Of a stretch of 64,000 bases of DNA, positions 22,011-33,269 are shown one piece after another. Source of the stretch: Bryoerythrophyllum caledonicum (taxonomy: Eukaryota; Streptophyta; Bryopsida; Pottiales; Pottiaceae). Position 1 is the first letter of the stretch, and each line of letters starts with the position of its first letter. The stretch spans positions 7,854,553-7,918,552 of the forward strand of contig OZ020520.1 of assembly GCA_963971425.1 (NCBI GenBank). The letters are read 5' to 3'. Made by a program: the position numbers and the translations under genes. The notes beneath the pieces were generated by a model. The model was given only the letters and a program-made list of their open reading frames with translations. It was not told where the DNA came from and did no database searches.

Positions 22011-23204
22011 TAGTGGGGTACTCGTGTCCTCTGGACACAACATTTTTTGTGTTGAGTCCCCACCTCCCCATCCCCTAGCCCTTTCCCTCCAATCCATCGT
22101 CCCCTCCGTCCTTGTCCCCCGTCCCCGTCCCCGCCCCGTCCTTTTATCCAAAACCCTAACTTTTAGTGCCCATCGTCCTGACGGGGAGAGCGGAGTGTGG
22201 TGTGTTAAATTTACGTCTGTATGTTTTGTATTTTAAAACCTATAAGCTCAAATCGAATCTAATTGGAAAAGTACATATATTTTTGGAGTGCATGTAAACG
22301 TTACCCTAGCTTAAATCCACTTCAAAAATAAAGTACTTTTGCTTTACATTTGCATTTTGATCAACCCTTTGTGCACATAAGTATCACTTGCCCAATATAA
22401 GAGGAGAAACCCCTTCACATCAAGAGGTCAAAATCAAGAGTCATTAGGTAACTACCTAATATAGGAGGAGAAAACCCTTCACATCAAGAGGTCAAAATCA
22501 AGAGTCATTAGGTTACTACCAAATATCAAGAGTCAAGAAGAGTGCATCACCGTGCCTCACCCTTCACATCAAGAGGTCAAAATCAAGAAAGAGAGTCACG
22601 TGACCGGGAGTTAAAATTTATAACTTTTAACTTTCCCACCACTTTTTCATCCAAACTCGACGTGTTTTACATCCGACGTGTTCATCCACTTGACGTGTTC
22701 TTCATCCTGTATTCTTTTATATATATAGACTAGTGGGGTACCCATGTCCTCCGGACACAACATTTATTTGTGTTGAGTCCCCACCTCCCCGTCTCCTAGC
22801 CCTTTCCCTCCAATCCATCGACCCCCCGTCCTTGTCCCTTGTCCCCCGTCGCCCGTCCCCGTCCCCGTCCCCGTCCCCCGTCCCCGCCTTGTCCATTTAA
22901 CCAAGACCCTAACTTTTAGCTTTTCATTTTATCCAAAACCCTAACTTTTAGCTTTTCATCCAAAAGTTGATTTTTCATCCATCCCCATCCCTGTCCCTGT
23001 CCCATCCATTTATCCAAAACCCTAACTTTTAGCTTTTAGCTTTTCATTCTATCAAAAACCCTAACTCTTAGCTTTTCATTCTATCCAAAACCCTAACTTT
23101 TAGCTTTTCATCTAAAAGCATTTTTTCATCCAAAAGGATTGTTCATCCATCGACGTGTTCATCCATTTGACGCATTGTTCATCCTAAATTCTTTTATTAG
23201 ATAG
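22011..23204. repeat. two tandem copies of a TAGTGGGGTAC-headed repeat
   Basis: Unit 1 (22011-22730) and unit 2 (22731-23204) both begin TAGTGGGGTAC, continue with a GTGTCC-TC-GGACAC hairpin and TTGTGTTGAGTCCCCACCTC, and end near TTCATCC...ATTCTTTTAT. Unit 1 contains three or four direct repeats with CACATCAAGAGGTCAAAATC. It may be a small mobile element that inserted next to or within its own relative. Confidence 0.7.
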
Positions 23205-23530
23205 GATTATTATATATATTATTAATATTATAATATATGTTATTAGGTTATTATTATATGTTATTATTATGTTATTATTATATTATTATTATATTATTAT
23301 GTTATATTATTATGTTAATATTATATTATGTTATATTATATTATAATATTATGTTAATATTCTTATGTTATATTCTAATGTTATAAAATAATATTATTAT
23401 GTTATTATATTTGATTATGTTATTATATTATTATGTTATATTATATTATTATGTTATTATTTTATTATGTTATTATTTTATTATGTTATTATTTCATTAT
23501 GTTATTATGTTATTATTATGTTATTATATT
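23205..23530. repeat. TTATTATG simple repeat
   Basis: Long run of ATTATTATGTTATT variants. The same type of run fills 24000-24270 in copy 2 of the host MITE, so it belongs to the MITE's interior. Confidence 0.85.
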
Positions 23531-23843
23531 ATAATTTTGGTTTTGAGTACAACTTGTAAAAAGTTATCCACATCAATTCCCGTGTGTTTTATTTTGAAAC
23601 AAGCCACACTATTCTAATGGACATGATTTGATGTGGATGGAAAATTGAAGTGGACCACTTTAATTTGCATTTAATGAAATTACTGTAGGAAATTTCAAAT
23701 AGTCTAGTCTACACTATATTCAAGGAACGGTGTAGTAAATTTCAGCAGTAAATTGCAGCTGGAAATTTCAGCAGTAAATGTTAACAGTAAATTTCAGCAG
23801 TAAATGCCGGCAGTAAATGTTAACTTCAGCAGTAAATTCAGTA

Positions 23844-24472
23844 CACCGTTCACTGAATATAGTGTGGAGGTATAGGTAATGTGGATGAAAATTGAGGTGG
23901 ACCACATCAATTCTAGTTTTGGATGAAAATTGATGTGGACCACATCAATTTTGGTTATTAATATAGTATTAATATGTTATTATTATATATGTTATTATTG
24001 TATATAATATTAATATTATAATATATGTTATTATGTTATTCATATATGTTATTATTATGTTATTATTATATTATTATGTTATTATGTTATATTACTATGT
24101 TAATATTATATTCTGTTATATTATATTATAATATTATGTTTATATTCTTATGTTATAAAATAATATTATTATGTTATTATACTATTATGTTATATTATTT
24201 TATTATGTTATTATATTATTATGTTATTATTTTATTATATTATTATGTTATTATTATGTTATTATATTATAATTTTGGTTTTAGGGTACATCTTGTAAAA
24301 ACTTATCCACATCAATTCCCGTGTCTTTTATTTTGAAACAAGCCACACTATTTCTAATGGACATGATTTGATGTGGATGGAAAATTGAAGTGGACCACTT
24401 TAATTTGCGTTTAATGAAATTAGTGTAGGAAATTTCAAATAGTCTAGTCTACACTATATTCAAGGAACGGTG
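23844..24472. mobile_element. MITE with CACCGTTCACTGAATATAG ends, copy 2 (629 bp)
   Basis: Uninterrupted copy of the MITE at 21823-23732: same ends, same flanking TA, two 38-bp palindromic repeats at the left and a TTATTATG run in the middle. It lies about 110 bp downstream of copy 1, separated by CAGCAGTAAAT repeats. Confidence 0.85.
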
Positions 24473-24857
24473 TAGTGAATGTCAATAGGAAATGTCAGTA
24501 GTAAAATATTATAAATGATTGGCTGGAATTCGTTTTGAAAAATACTCTCCCGGACTTCTGGAAATACAACCTCCTAGAGGTTGTAGGAAATAAGTCTCCT
24601 TAAGTTCCGTAAAACACTATTCAAATCTGCCATGTAGGATTCCAACTAGGTTTCTCATCCACGGAAAACACTTTGGGCCACAACCCATATTTTGATTGAT
24701 GTAAACCCATTTCCGGGGTACCAATTCTTTACTCCAATCACAACTCGGGATTTCTTTGGGCTCCAACCCAAACCATCTAGATGTAAACAGCCCCTTAGTG
24801 TACTTCCAAGATTGATATTTACAACGGCTCAGCTGAAAGGAAATGCTGGAACCCTGA

Positions 24858-25014
24858 GCCCGGACCCGGCCGTGCGACCTCGGGTCTCGGGATATGAGAC
24901 TTCAGAGACTTCGCAGAGGACGCGGGAGGGACTTCGACCCCGCAAGTCGACTTCGCAGGTCGGGCAGCTCAGAGCTGCGGGCAGGAGGCTCCGAGAAACG
25001 CTCGACGCAGAAGA
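24858..25014 (+). repeat. 157-bp GC-rich inverted repeat, right copy
   Basis: Partner of 17061-17217 in inverted orientation, 7.6 kb away. Both copies are open over their whole length in the same frame (peptide containing VGQLRAAGRRLRETLDAE), so it may be part of an exon or of a transposon end. No target duplication is visible outside the pair. Confidence 0.9.
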
Positions 25015-25015
25015 A

Positions 25016-25189
25016 TATGGCGATCCCTACTTGTTCGTCTTGTCGGATATTGGAGCCCTCATTTGTTGCACCGTATCAAGCTTGCTTACATCGCATTTTG
25101 AAACGGTCGATGTCTGAAACTCAACCGAACAGTTCCAGAGATCGACCACGCCTTGATCCGAAAAGACCAAGGGCCACGGCTAGCTGAGT
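25016..25189 (+). CDS. possible small ORF beside the 157-bp repeat
   Basis: The ATG at 25018 opens 56 codons (MAIPTCSSCRILEPSFVA to RPRATAS). The start contains C-x2-C. I do not recognise it. It begins four bases after the GC-rich inverted repeat ends and finishes inside a strong hairpin (25156-25221). It may be the remnant of a first exon; support is weak. Confidence 0.25.
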
Positions 25190-25221
25190 TCAGGTTTCCG
25201 AAACCCTTGGTCTTTTCGGAT
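25156..25221. repeat. perfect 18-bp hairpin
   Basis: ATCCGAAAAGACCAAGGG at 25156-25173 and its exact inverse complement at 25204-25221, with a 30-nt loop. Short palindrome, possibly the residue of a small MITE. Confidence 0.85.
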
Positions 25222-26366
25222 TTGGAACGGATTTGTAAGTGTTATCCTGGATTTGCATGTGTAATTTGTTGTGCGTGATGATTCATCTCACTTTGCTAGG
25301 ATTCGTTAGGATTTAGTTGGAGTTGTTTGCTTGCAGGGGTTTGTTGTTTGCTAGTTGTGTATCATCATCAGATTGTTGGATGTTGATACCGGAGACTGGT
25401 TAGAGCTGCCGGCGGTGAAGCTTCAGAGATCGACGCACCCACGAAGTAGCGGCTAATGCACACCATTGGTACACTCTTTTGATGTTCTCAAATCGTGGGA
25501 AGATGCTGCTTTGTTGGCAAAACTTACATGCGTGACCTTCGATGGGACGGTTTCTCGTGAGGTATGGATCCAGAAACTGTTGCAAACCATTCATGCCTAC
25601 CTCGACTTCCAGTTCTGGGCTTCACGATAGCTTTCTTTCGTGAGACCTCTTCAGATAAAATTTGGCATAAAATTTGCTTTAAAAAGAACCTTCTAACCCC
25701 TAAAATAGGAGGGCCAAAAAAATGAGTCTTTTGGGCTCCTTGCCATTGAGATGTGAGACCCACTCAAAGTTGTGGCTTGGTGCAACGCTTGTTCGGGGTA
25801 AATAGAGGGATCCCCATAGACACAACACAAAACTTAGAAGCTTATCAGCATGCGATTCCACCACAATTGACTGGCACTTAAAATTTTCGACTCCACTTGA
25901 GTCTTGCCAAATTGGAAAGAAAAAAACACTCTTAAATTTGAGCAACGCATCTAGAGACCTAGATCATTGGTTCAAGTGTTGAATTTTTCTGATAAAAATA
26001 TAAATCACTTAAAATTATCAAAGCATCTTGAAAGAGTTGAAAGAGTGCACTGCCTATACATATCAGCTTCCTCATCACAAGGCAATTCAACCGCATCGAC
26101 AAAATGCTGGAAGTAAATTTACAATATTTGAGCAATTCAGACTAAAAGATGGAAAATAATCATCATGTGATCTTAAGCCCTTGAGGGGTTGTTGACAATC
26201 TGGAAGTGATTCCACTTAGGATCTGCACATTATTGTGACCCCTATTTTAATTTGAGGTACCCTTGATTGGCTTGCCTAAACATCGGACTACATATTCAAG
26301 TGCAAGGCCTCCTAATTTGCCAAAGATCACATGTCTTTAAAAGATTGCCAAAGATCACAATTAATT
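25222..26366. other. spacer with MITE debris
   Basis: No intact gene. Positions 25690-25806 are a partial copy of the MITE family found at 34600 and 53454 (shared phrases AGGAGGGCCAAAAAAATG and GGCTTGGTGCAACGCTTG). Phrases GCCAAAGATCACA recur four times in 26318-26425. Confidence 0.5.
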
Positions 26367-26464
26367 GCAATGGGGTTTGTAATGTCCCCTCTACAGCCAA
26401 AGATCACAATTTGCCAAAGATCACAAGAAATTTAGAGACGAGGGGATATTACTAATCCCATTGC
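26367..26464. repeat. 98-bp MITE-like inverted repeat
   Basis: Arms of 25 bp: GCAATGGGGTTTGTAATGTC followed by CCCTC at 26367-26391, and the inverse with three mismatches at 26440-26464. Too small to carry anything. Confidence 0.75.
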
Positions 26465-26684
26465 ACTTACAAATCAGTATGTCAACTCAGTAATGAGCCC
26501 AATATCCACGCCAGAACCTATCCACACCAACATAATAAAGTCACATCGATGAGTACCGAAGCTTGTGTCAAAGTCCTTCCAGGCAAAGTCTCGGACGTCT
26601 GTTCAGCCACAATAATCAGCATCGGTAGGCAAAAGACGACCAAGCAAAACTACTCTGCCTCGGCAAGCAATTTGAACGTGCCAA

Positions 26685-26691
26685 TATAAAA
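26685..26691 (+). promoter_or_regulatory. TATA box of TPD1-like gene
   Basis: TATAAAA 92-98 bp before the ATG at 26783, within CCAATATAAAAGGGC. Position and context fit a plant core promoter with a 5' untranslated region of about 60 bp. Confidence 0.7.
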
Positions 26692-26782
26692 GGGCTCAGA
26701 AGTGGCCTCCTCTTCCATCTTTCTCTACTCGTGTAGACAGACTGTAATTTGCACCTCATCACTCCAGTTGACCATCTAAGTC

Positions 26783-27232
26783 ATGGCATCAGGTTTCTCT
26801 GCCGTTCCATTGATCTTCTTCCTACTCACCTTGCTTGAGCTTTGTGAAGCGCGGCTCATGTCGATGTTGCGGGATCCGGCCCATTCTCTCAAGGCCAGGG
26901 AGCTATCATCGACAGGGTGCACGGCGTGGGATATCAAGGTGAATCAGGGCCAGTCTTCGTCGGTGGGCCTGCCCACCTGGAATGTGCAGATCACCAACAC
27001 ATGTATCGACGCGCGGTGCGCCATCTCCGACGTCGTGGTGCATTGCGGCCAGTTCCACTCGGCCTCCCTCGTCAACCCGGCCAAGTTCCGGCGCCTGGAC
27101 GCCGCTCAGGGGACCTGTATTGTGAAGAATGGGGAGGTGCTTGGGAACGGCGAAGTTGTGGCGTTTAAGTATCAGGAGAATTTCATACAGCCTCTCCAGC
27201 TAAAATCTGCAAAAGTGTCATGTTCGGGTTAG
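26783..27232 (+). CDS. TPD1-like secreted cysteine-rich protein
   Basis: Single-exon ORF of 149 residues from ATG 26783 to the TAG at 27230. Residues 1-23 are a signal peptide with a hydrophobic core (VPLIFFLLTLL). The mature part has six cysteines (46, 74, 79, 88, 112, 147) in the order of the TAPETUM DETERMINANT 1 family, with hallmark phrases VQITNTCIDARC, VVHCGQF, NPAKFRRL and GTCIVKNG. TPD1 relatives are secreted ligands; in Arabidopsis TPD1 binds the receptor kinase EMS1 to fix tapetal cell fate, and homologues occur outside flowering plants with other roles. The ORF is GC-rich in an AT-rich setting. A TATA box lies 92 bp upstream. The gene looks intact; its specific role is unknown. 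Confidence 0.9.
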   Translation: MASGFSAVPLIFFLLTLLELCEARLMSMLRDPAHSLKARELSSTGCTAWDIKVNQGQSSSVGLPTWNVQITNTCIDARCAISDVVVHCGQFHSASLVNPAKFRRLDAAQGTCIVKNGEVLGNGEVVAFKYQENFIQPLQLKSAKVSCSG

Positions 27233-27360
27233 TTTTCGAGTACAAGATGACCTTGTTGCATGGTCTATTGTACAGTACTTGAGAAAGAAATCCATCCCCA
27301 GGTAATAGTTGGCTTCGTGTTGTACTGCGTTTTACAAACATGTTCATTCTGTGCATATAA

Positions 27361-27690
27361 ACCATAGACTGCTTTTTTCTAAATGAAGTGTATTATTTAC
27401 TGCCACCTGCGGTGCCATGTGGGTTAGTTTTTGCAAATCGCAGAGTCGGCTTTTTTCTGAAAGAAGTGCATTATTCATGTAATTTTTGGCACTTGTGTGT
27501 GTGTTCATGCAAACAACGGACGAGTCTGCTTCTTCTGAATAAAGTGGATTATTCGCATAGTTTTTGGTACTCATGGTACCATGTGCGTTTAGTTTCGAAA
27601 ACAGCAGAGTCTGCTTTTTCTGAATCATTGAAGTCGTGCATTATTCACATTAATTTTGGTTCTCATGGTGCTTTGAATGTTGGTTTTTGC
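27361..27690 (+). repeat. four decayed ~80-bp tandem repeats behind the TPD1-like gene
   Basis: The phrase AGACTGCTTTTTTCTAAATG with GAAGTGTATTATT recurs in drifted form at about 27366, 27442, 27524 and 27607, each followed by a TTTTTGG(C/T)(A/T)CT...GTG phrase. Old tandem duplication in the 3' flank. Confidence 0.7.
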
Positions 27691-27699
27691 AAAGAGAGT

Positions 27700-28939
27700 G
27701 GTGTCTGAAGATATGTTCTTAGTGCTGTCGTGAAGTGCAAGTTAGCTTGGTGAAAGTGTAACAGTTAGTCTGCTAGTTACATCAACAACTCAGCCAAATG
27801 GATGACAACCAAATGGCTTTTTACCACGTTGCTATATATCGAATCATGAAGGATGTGTGGATTCGATCCCATTTTGTAGGATGAGATTGATGAAAATGAT
27901 AGCGATGTCTCTGAAGTAGTGTCTAGCTTTATCAGTCAAACTTCAATCTAAAGTGAAAGAGCATCGACTTCTAAGGTGATATGAGAGAATCTGGAGATTG
28001 ATGACACCATGTTTGTATATCTAACTCACTGCCATTCGGATCTCATCTTTTTGAGTGAATGAGTAAGTAACTATTCGACCATAATAGCACCTTTCGAGAT
28101 AAATGAGGACATGAAACTAGATAATGAATCTACTATTTTCTAAACATTTTTAGCAGTGCTGCATTTACATGTTGGTACGACACTGATGTTGATGTTTTGT
28201 TTCATGGGCAGTAAATGACTTGTAAATGCTGTAAGCTTTTACTTTTGATATAAATTTTTACTAAGAGCACAACAACCTAAACTACTCAAAGAGGGGATCA
28301 TAGTGGACATGGTCGGTAAAAATATTCATCAAGACTGAAAACTTATAACATTTACAAGTCATTTACTGCCCATGACACTAAACATCAAAATCAGTGTAGT
28401 ACTGACAAATAGTAGCAAACATTGAAGTTAGTTAATTAGGAGTTCCTGCTCTGTCTTATTTTGCACATCATTTGCCAAGGTACGTGTATTGTATAACAAT
28501 TTGAATAAAAGAAGTGCCACATGCAGTGACAATACATTTGCATATATAGTACTCTGTGATTACGAATTTGTTCCTGGTCACAAGTCGCAGACCAGGAACG
28601 AATTGATATACCCTCAAAGACAGCACTGAATAGACTCCAAATGTCCAAATCATGCTTCAACATGAAGGTAATGGCACATCAAACGTTTCAAGAGTGAGAC
28701 TTCATCTTTCTGGCGGTGGTTTGCAGGAATGATTCTTTGGTGCAACGGAAAGAATAACAGTAGCATGTTCTCATTCACGCCAATTGTTCTATCCCAGCTC
28801 ATCAGGGTGCGTTAAATGTCCGCTCCATGAGATCCATGTTTCGAGTGCACACAACGAGGCAGCGAACAATGCAACATGATGCGAGTCTATCGACTCTATT
28901 TTATGTATGTACACTCGGGGCAACCATCGATGGAGCGAT
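27700..28939. other. intergenic region with one hairpin MITE
   Basis: No gene recognised between the TPD1-like gene and the Arf gene. Positions 28171-28406 form a large inverted repeat listed separately. Confidence 0.5.
28171..28406. mobile_element. hairpin MITE with ~70-bp arms
   Basis: The left arm (28171-28243, containing CATGGGCAGTAAATGACTTG) pairs with the right arm (28335-28406) with about 85 percent identity, leaving a short loop. Non-coding foldback element. Confidence 0.78.
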
Positions 28940-29645
<706 letters not shown>

Positions 29646-29923
29646 CTTCACCTAGTAGACTTCGGGTGTGAACGCACTGTACAACAACTGCATCCACTTC
29701 AAGCAAACTTGGGACAAACCAGATTACTCTTAATTTCCATGAACAGGAGAATCAGGCAACTATTAAGCTCAAAATCTTGACATTGAAAAAGAAACCATTT
29801 CTGAAAGAGTGATCTCACATGAATAAATTCTAAAAATTTCACTAATTTAATGTTCATCGAATAAGGGGAAACCCACTGATTATTCAATTTTTGTTAAAAG
29901 ATAGATAACGGAATACATTTTCC

Positions 29924-32356
29924 TTAATTTTGAGGAACATAAGTTGTTTGCACTTTGCCTGGAGATACTTGATTACCCCCATCCATAGCTCGCTGAGCAA
30001 CGATAGGCACATGAGCACCGCTGATGTTTATTGTGTGCTCCTGGCCCTATTTACACAACATGGAAACTTTTACGTTGATAGCTTCAATTGCAATGCTCAG
30101 TGTCATTAGAGAGAAGAGCTTCATACAGTACCTGCGAGACCTCCATATTTTGCGTAGTTTTGCTTGCTCTGCTTGCTGCGGATGTATTGGTACGGTAGTA
30201 AGGTTGTGCCCGGGCAGAATCTGGCTCTTGAATTTGAGAATCCTGCCAGTCATCTTGAAGGTTTAAGTTGCCGAGCTTAAAAGGTACAGAAATAACGATT
30301 CCATCTTTATGCCAGAATTACCTTGGCGATGCTTTCTTCCATTACTGCCGGCCCGCCACCATAACCCCAGTAGTAGTCGTCGTCCTCGTATGGCTTTGGC
30401 TGTGACATTGTCTCCAGTACGTATTGATGGAATAAACAATCCTGAATCCTATCGAAGTAGGCTGCACGGTGAAAACTGTTGGCTGCAGTCTTTACAAACA
30501 GAATCTTGGCCATCCACAACAAGGATGCTGTAAAAAAACACCACAGAATCTGTCCCAAATTTCTTGAGCATCAATACGTGTTAGTTGCTAGCCAAGCCTA
30601 CATGATGCTTAAAACATCTAAGACATGAAGTCCAAACACATCATTCATTAACAGTTAAACCCACTTTTGAGAAAGGCATCAGATCAGATCACATACTACA
30701 CTTGTCATACCCTTCAGTTTCTTTTCACTGTCTGTTACGACTCAACACGACAGGGTACTCTCTTTTATGCTTTCTAATGCAAAATGAAAGCAATCTCCAT
30801 GACCGAAACAGGCAGATGATGTTGAGAGATATGTGCACCTTCGTGATGACAGGAACAGTCTTCTGATCGTCGTCATTTCTGAGAATAACCTTCCCAGTGC
30901 CAATGACCAGCGCCACCCATATGCAATTCTTGAACGAATGCCTCAATCCATAAACAAAATAAAGAACTCGCCGTTTCAGCAGAAAATGGCGCTCTATCAA
31001 CAAAACAAGAAGCTGCATCCAGTTCCAAGAGGCTCATGAGCAAAAACAACCTTCATTTCTTGTAGCATCATCAAGCAGCAAAAGGGAAAAATAGACGTAC
31101 CTGAACAGCCCAACCAGCGATAAGCCGGCCACATGTCACCACGAGTAGCAAAGTGAACCATTGCCACAAGACAATGTTGTACCAATATGTGTTGCGCATA
31201 GATTTCACACGGACGGAACACCTGAAGAGAACACACACTATGATAAGACAGGTCCACTGCAGAATATGAATCCAACGGCTACCCCGCTTCTTCCACTTCT
31301 TGTACTTTGGAATGGATTCATCATCCAAAGGATCAATCTGCAACACCACAGAAATGAAAACATTTGAGGTCTACGATAGGGAACACTACTCCCATCAGTT
31401 TAAGCCATGATTTCTATAAAATGAAAACAATCCAAAGATCGAACTCAAATTCAAGAGGCTCCATTATAGTTCTACCTTAGGCACCAAGATTGAAGAGGTT
31501 TTGTTAGAGCTCTGTCTGATGCTCCAAATTCAAGAGGTTTTTGTGAGAGTTCTACCTCTTCTTCCGGAGGAATAAAACCAGCAGGAGTCGGGGCGCCGCC
31601 GCGGGGAGTGAACAACGACGACGCCATGGATCTGAGCTTCCCAGGAGTGTCAGCAGCGAAGGAGGCAATGCGGCTCAAGTTTCCCACAACAGACACCTTC
31701 CTGCTGGTCGGCAAGCCCCGGCTCGTCATAGGCGGTGGGTAATCCTGGTCGGGACTGTTGCTAAACAGACGCCCTCGCGCCACCAGCGCGCTCACAGCAG
31801 GCGTCATGGGAGGCGGATCCTGCAGACGCGTCTTCGAGCGCGTCAAGGCCTTGGGCGGCCTCTTGTTCATCATGACGTGCGCGACGTACGCCGGCGGAGC
31901 CCGCGCAGGCGAGTCACGCCGGCTGTCCTCGCTCCCATGCGGCGATGACTGCGGCGACGACTCGTTCGGGAGTGTGAGAGCCTGCAGAACCGGCTTCCGA
32001 GGCTTGAGAATGGGCGCAGGAACAGGAGGCGCAGCAACAGGGAACTCGAACTTGTCGGGGTCGGGCTCGGAAGTCTCACCCTTGGAACGCATATTGGCCT
32101 GCAGGATGTGCGCGTCCTGCGCTCCCACGGGCGCATGCACCACCGTCGTGCTCTGGATGCACGCTGCGTTGCTCTTCATCTCTTCCGCCGTCACGGAGTA
32201 CGACATCGCCTGCGAAACCTCTCTGCTCACGTACGACATGGAGATGTCGTCTGGCGCGTGCGCCACGGCGGCGGCGGCTTGGCCGAGCTCGTCCTCCTGG
32301 CTCTGCCCTATCGCTTGCTGCGTCGCCACCAAGCCCGCGGCATCGTACTCCGCCAT
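29924..32356 (-). CDS. MSL-type mechanosensitive channel, lacking the MscS pore domain
   Basis: Six exons, all phase 0 with GT...AG borders: 32356-31556, 31337-31101, 31012-30839, 30549-30322, 30275-30132, 30040-29924; product 566 residues. The first 267 residues are a long hydrophilic, Pro/Ser-rich cytosolic region. Then come membrane segments WIHILQWTCLIIVCVLF, LWQWFTLLLVVTCGRLIAGW and WCFFTASLLWMAKILFV, with family hallmarks ERHFLLKRRVLYFVYGLRHS and SFHRAAYFDRIQDCLFHQYV. These match the N-terminal half of plant MSL4-10 proteins, which are plasma-membrane channels opened by membrane tension. The protein then ends after two short exons (stop at 29926-29924) where relatives continue with SAWNMKRLM and the conserved MscS pore and beta domain; nothing like these is found before the Arf gene. 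So it is a truncated channel, or has missed exons. Confidence 0.82.
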
Positions 32357-32369
32357 CGCTAAACCTCAA

Positions 32370-32640
32370 AACCTCGAAACCCTAACGAGCTCAAAAATTC
32401 TCTCTCCACGCGAAGTTACGGCTTCTCGCCATTCGCCACGAAATCCACCGCGTAACGAATCTCTACACTCCCCCACCAATCCACTCCACTCCAACTCAAT
32501 CCACTCCACTCCAATCCACTCCCAATCCATCCCCAAGGTTTCTCGCCATTCCCCAAGGTTTCTCGCCATTCCCAATCCAATCCACTCCAATCATCCCCAA
32601 GGTTTCTCGCCATTCTAAACAGCAAACGGCCACTCCACAA
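32370..32640. repeat. short direct repeats in MSL 5' flank
   Basis: On the + strand CCCCAAGGTTTCTCGCCATT occurs at about 32531, 32552 and 32594 (with a weaker match near 32430), and CAATCCACTCCACTCCAA repeats lie at 32480-32525. They sit directly upstream of the MSL start codon, so they are in its 5' untranslated region or promoter. Confidence 0.75.
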
Positions 32641-32785
32641 ACGGCCATCGCCACGCTCCTTCGTCCACTCCGAGCACCGTCGTCATCCACATCCACCTCC
32701 TCCTCCTGCTACTGCGCCGCGGCGGAGAAGCGAGAGATCTGGACATCATGAGCCATGATGAGCGGGGAGTCAGGGGCGTGGTGGA

Positions 32786-32866
32786 GAGGAGGGAGAGGGA
32801 GAGGGAGAGGGAGAGGGAGAGGGAGAGGGAGAGGGAGAGGGAGAGGGAGAGGGAGCGGGAGAGGGG
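32786..32866. repeat. (GAGGGA)n microsatellite
   Basis: About 12 perfect GAGAGG/GAGGGA hexamers. It gives CT-rich sequence on the - strand some 430 bp upstream of the MSL start, a location where plant promoters often carry such tracts. Confidence 0.92.
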
Positions 32867-33269
32867 ACGGTCATGGCGTGCGTTGCCTGGGAGGCGGAGC
32901 GTTAGTGGCGATGTCGATGGAGGTGGAAGGCGATGCGGCAACGGACGCGAGAAGGAGCGCTGGGCGCAACATTGACAGAGATTTGGGTGGGATTTGGCTT
33001 TGATTTTGGCGTTCCAGGTTCCCCCGAAACACTTGAAGGGTAACGGTCGAAGGTGCTTCTTCGCCTTCAGCTGACATTGCCTTCCATTTCCCCCTCACCG
33101 TGTGAATGGGGTTTCCTCTAATCCCCATTCACACAGATCCGTTTAGGGAAGATCGGTTTATCATATCCCCATTCACACCGTCGCATTATGAGAAGATTGA
33201 ACTTCCTATCCCTATTCACACCGCCACATTCTAGGACGACAAGTTGGAACCACGCTCACAATAGTTCTT
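32867..33269. other. spacer with TCCCCATTCACAC repeats
   Basis: GTGTGAATGGGG at 33100 and CCCCATTCACAC at 33123 form a 12-bp hairpin. Two more copies of CCCTATTCACACCG or CCCCATTCACACCG follow near 33167 and 33210. No gene is seen. Confidence 0.5.

Larger units (their letters stand above)
21823..23732. mobile_element. MITE with CACCGTTCACTGAATATAG ends, copy 1 (interrupted)
   Basis: Left end CACCGTTCACTGAATATAG and right end CTATATTCAAGGAACGGTG, with TA (or AGT) on both sides. The element's own sequence matches copy 2 at 23844-24472. About 1.2 kb of additional sequence (22011-23204) has been inserted in it. Near the left end are three 38-bp repeats, each holding the near-palindrome ATTGATGTGG-A-CCACATCAAT. 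Confidence 0.82.
21511..24794. mobile_element. PIF/Harbinger-like non-autonomous element (3.3 kb), composite
   Basis: Ends are GGGGTTGTTTACACCT and AGATGTAAACAGCCCC, and the similarity continues inward to GGTTTGGGTTGGAGCCCA and its inverse. A 3-bp TTA flanks both ends (21508-21510 and 24795-24797), as in PIF/Harbinger and Tourist elements. No transposase was found; the interior is filled by two copies of another MITE and by simple repeats. A perfect 12-bp hairpin (GGTACCCCGCTT at 21559 and its inverse ending at 21600) lies close to the left end. Confidence 0.78.
20385..24800. mobile_element. MITE with CACTAAAGATGG ends, split by a PIF-like element
   Basis: The left end CACTAAAGATGGCTTTTAG (20385) is mirrored by CTAAAAGCCATCTTTAGTG, read across the insertion (21494-21510 plus 24798-24800). 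TA lies directly outside both ends (20383-20384 and 24801-24802). The element's own length, without the insertion, is about 1.13 kb. Its interior holds an AT-rich stretch with TTCATTAAATATTCATTAAT repeats. Confidence 0.75.

Noticed and set aside
27388-27708. 106-codon ORF behind the TPD1-like gene
   Set aside because: It runs through the decayed 80-bp tandem repeats and shows no protein features.
30307-32356. First impression of a SCAMP membrane protein for the - strand gene
   Set aside because: The phrases RRVLYFVYGLRHS and YFDRIQDCLFHQYV are specific to MSL mechanosensitive channels.
31758-32618. 286-codon + strand ORF opposite the MSL first exon
   Set aside because: Antisense shadow of a GC-rich exon; the - strand frame joins to clear MSL exons.
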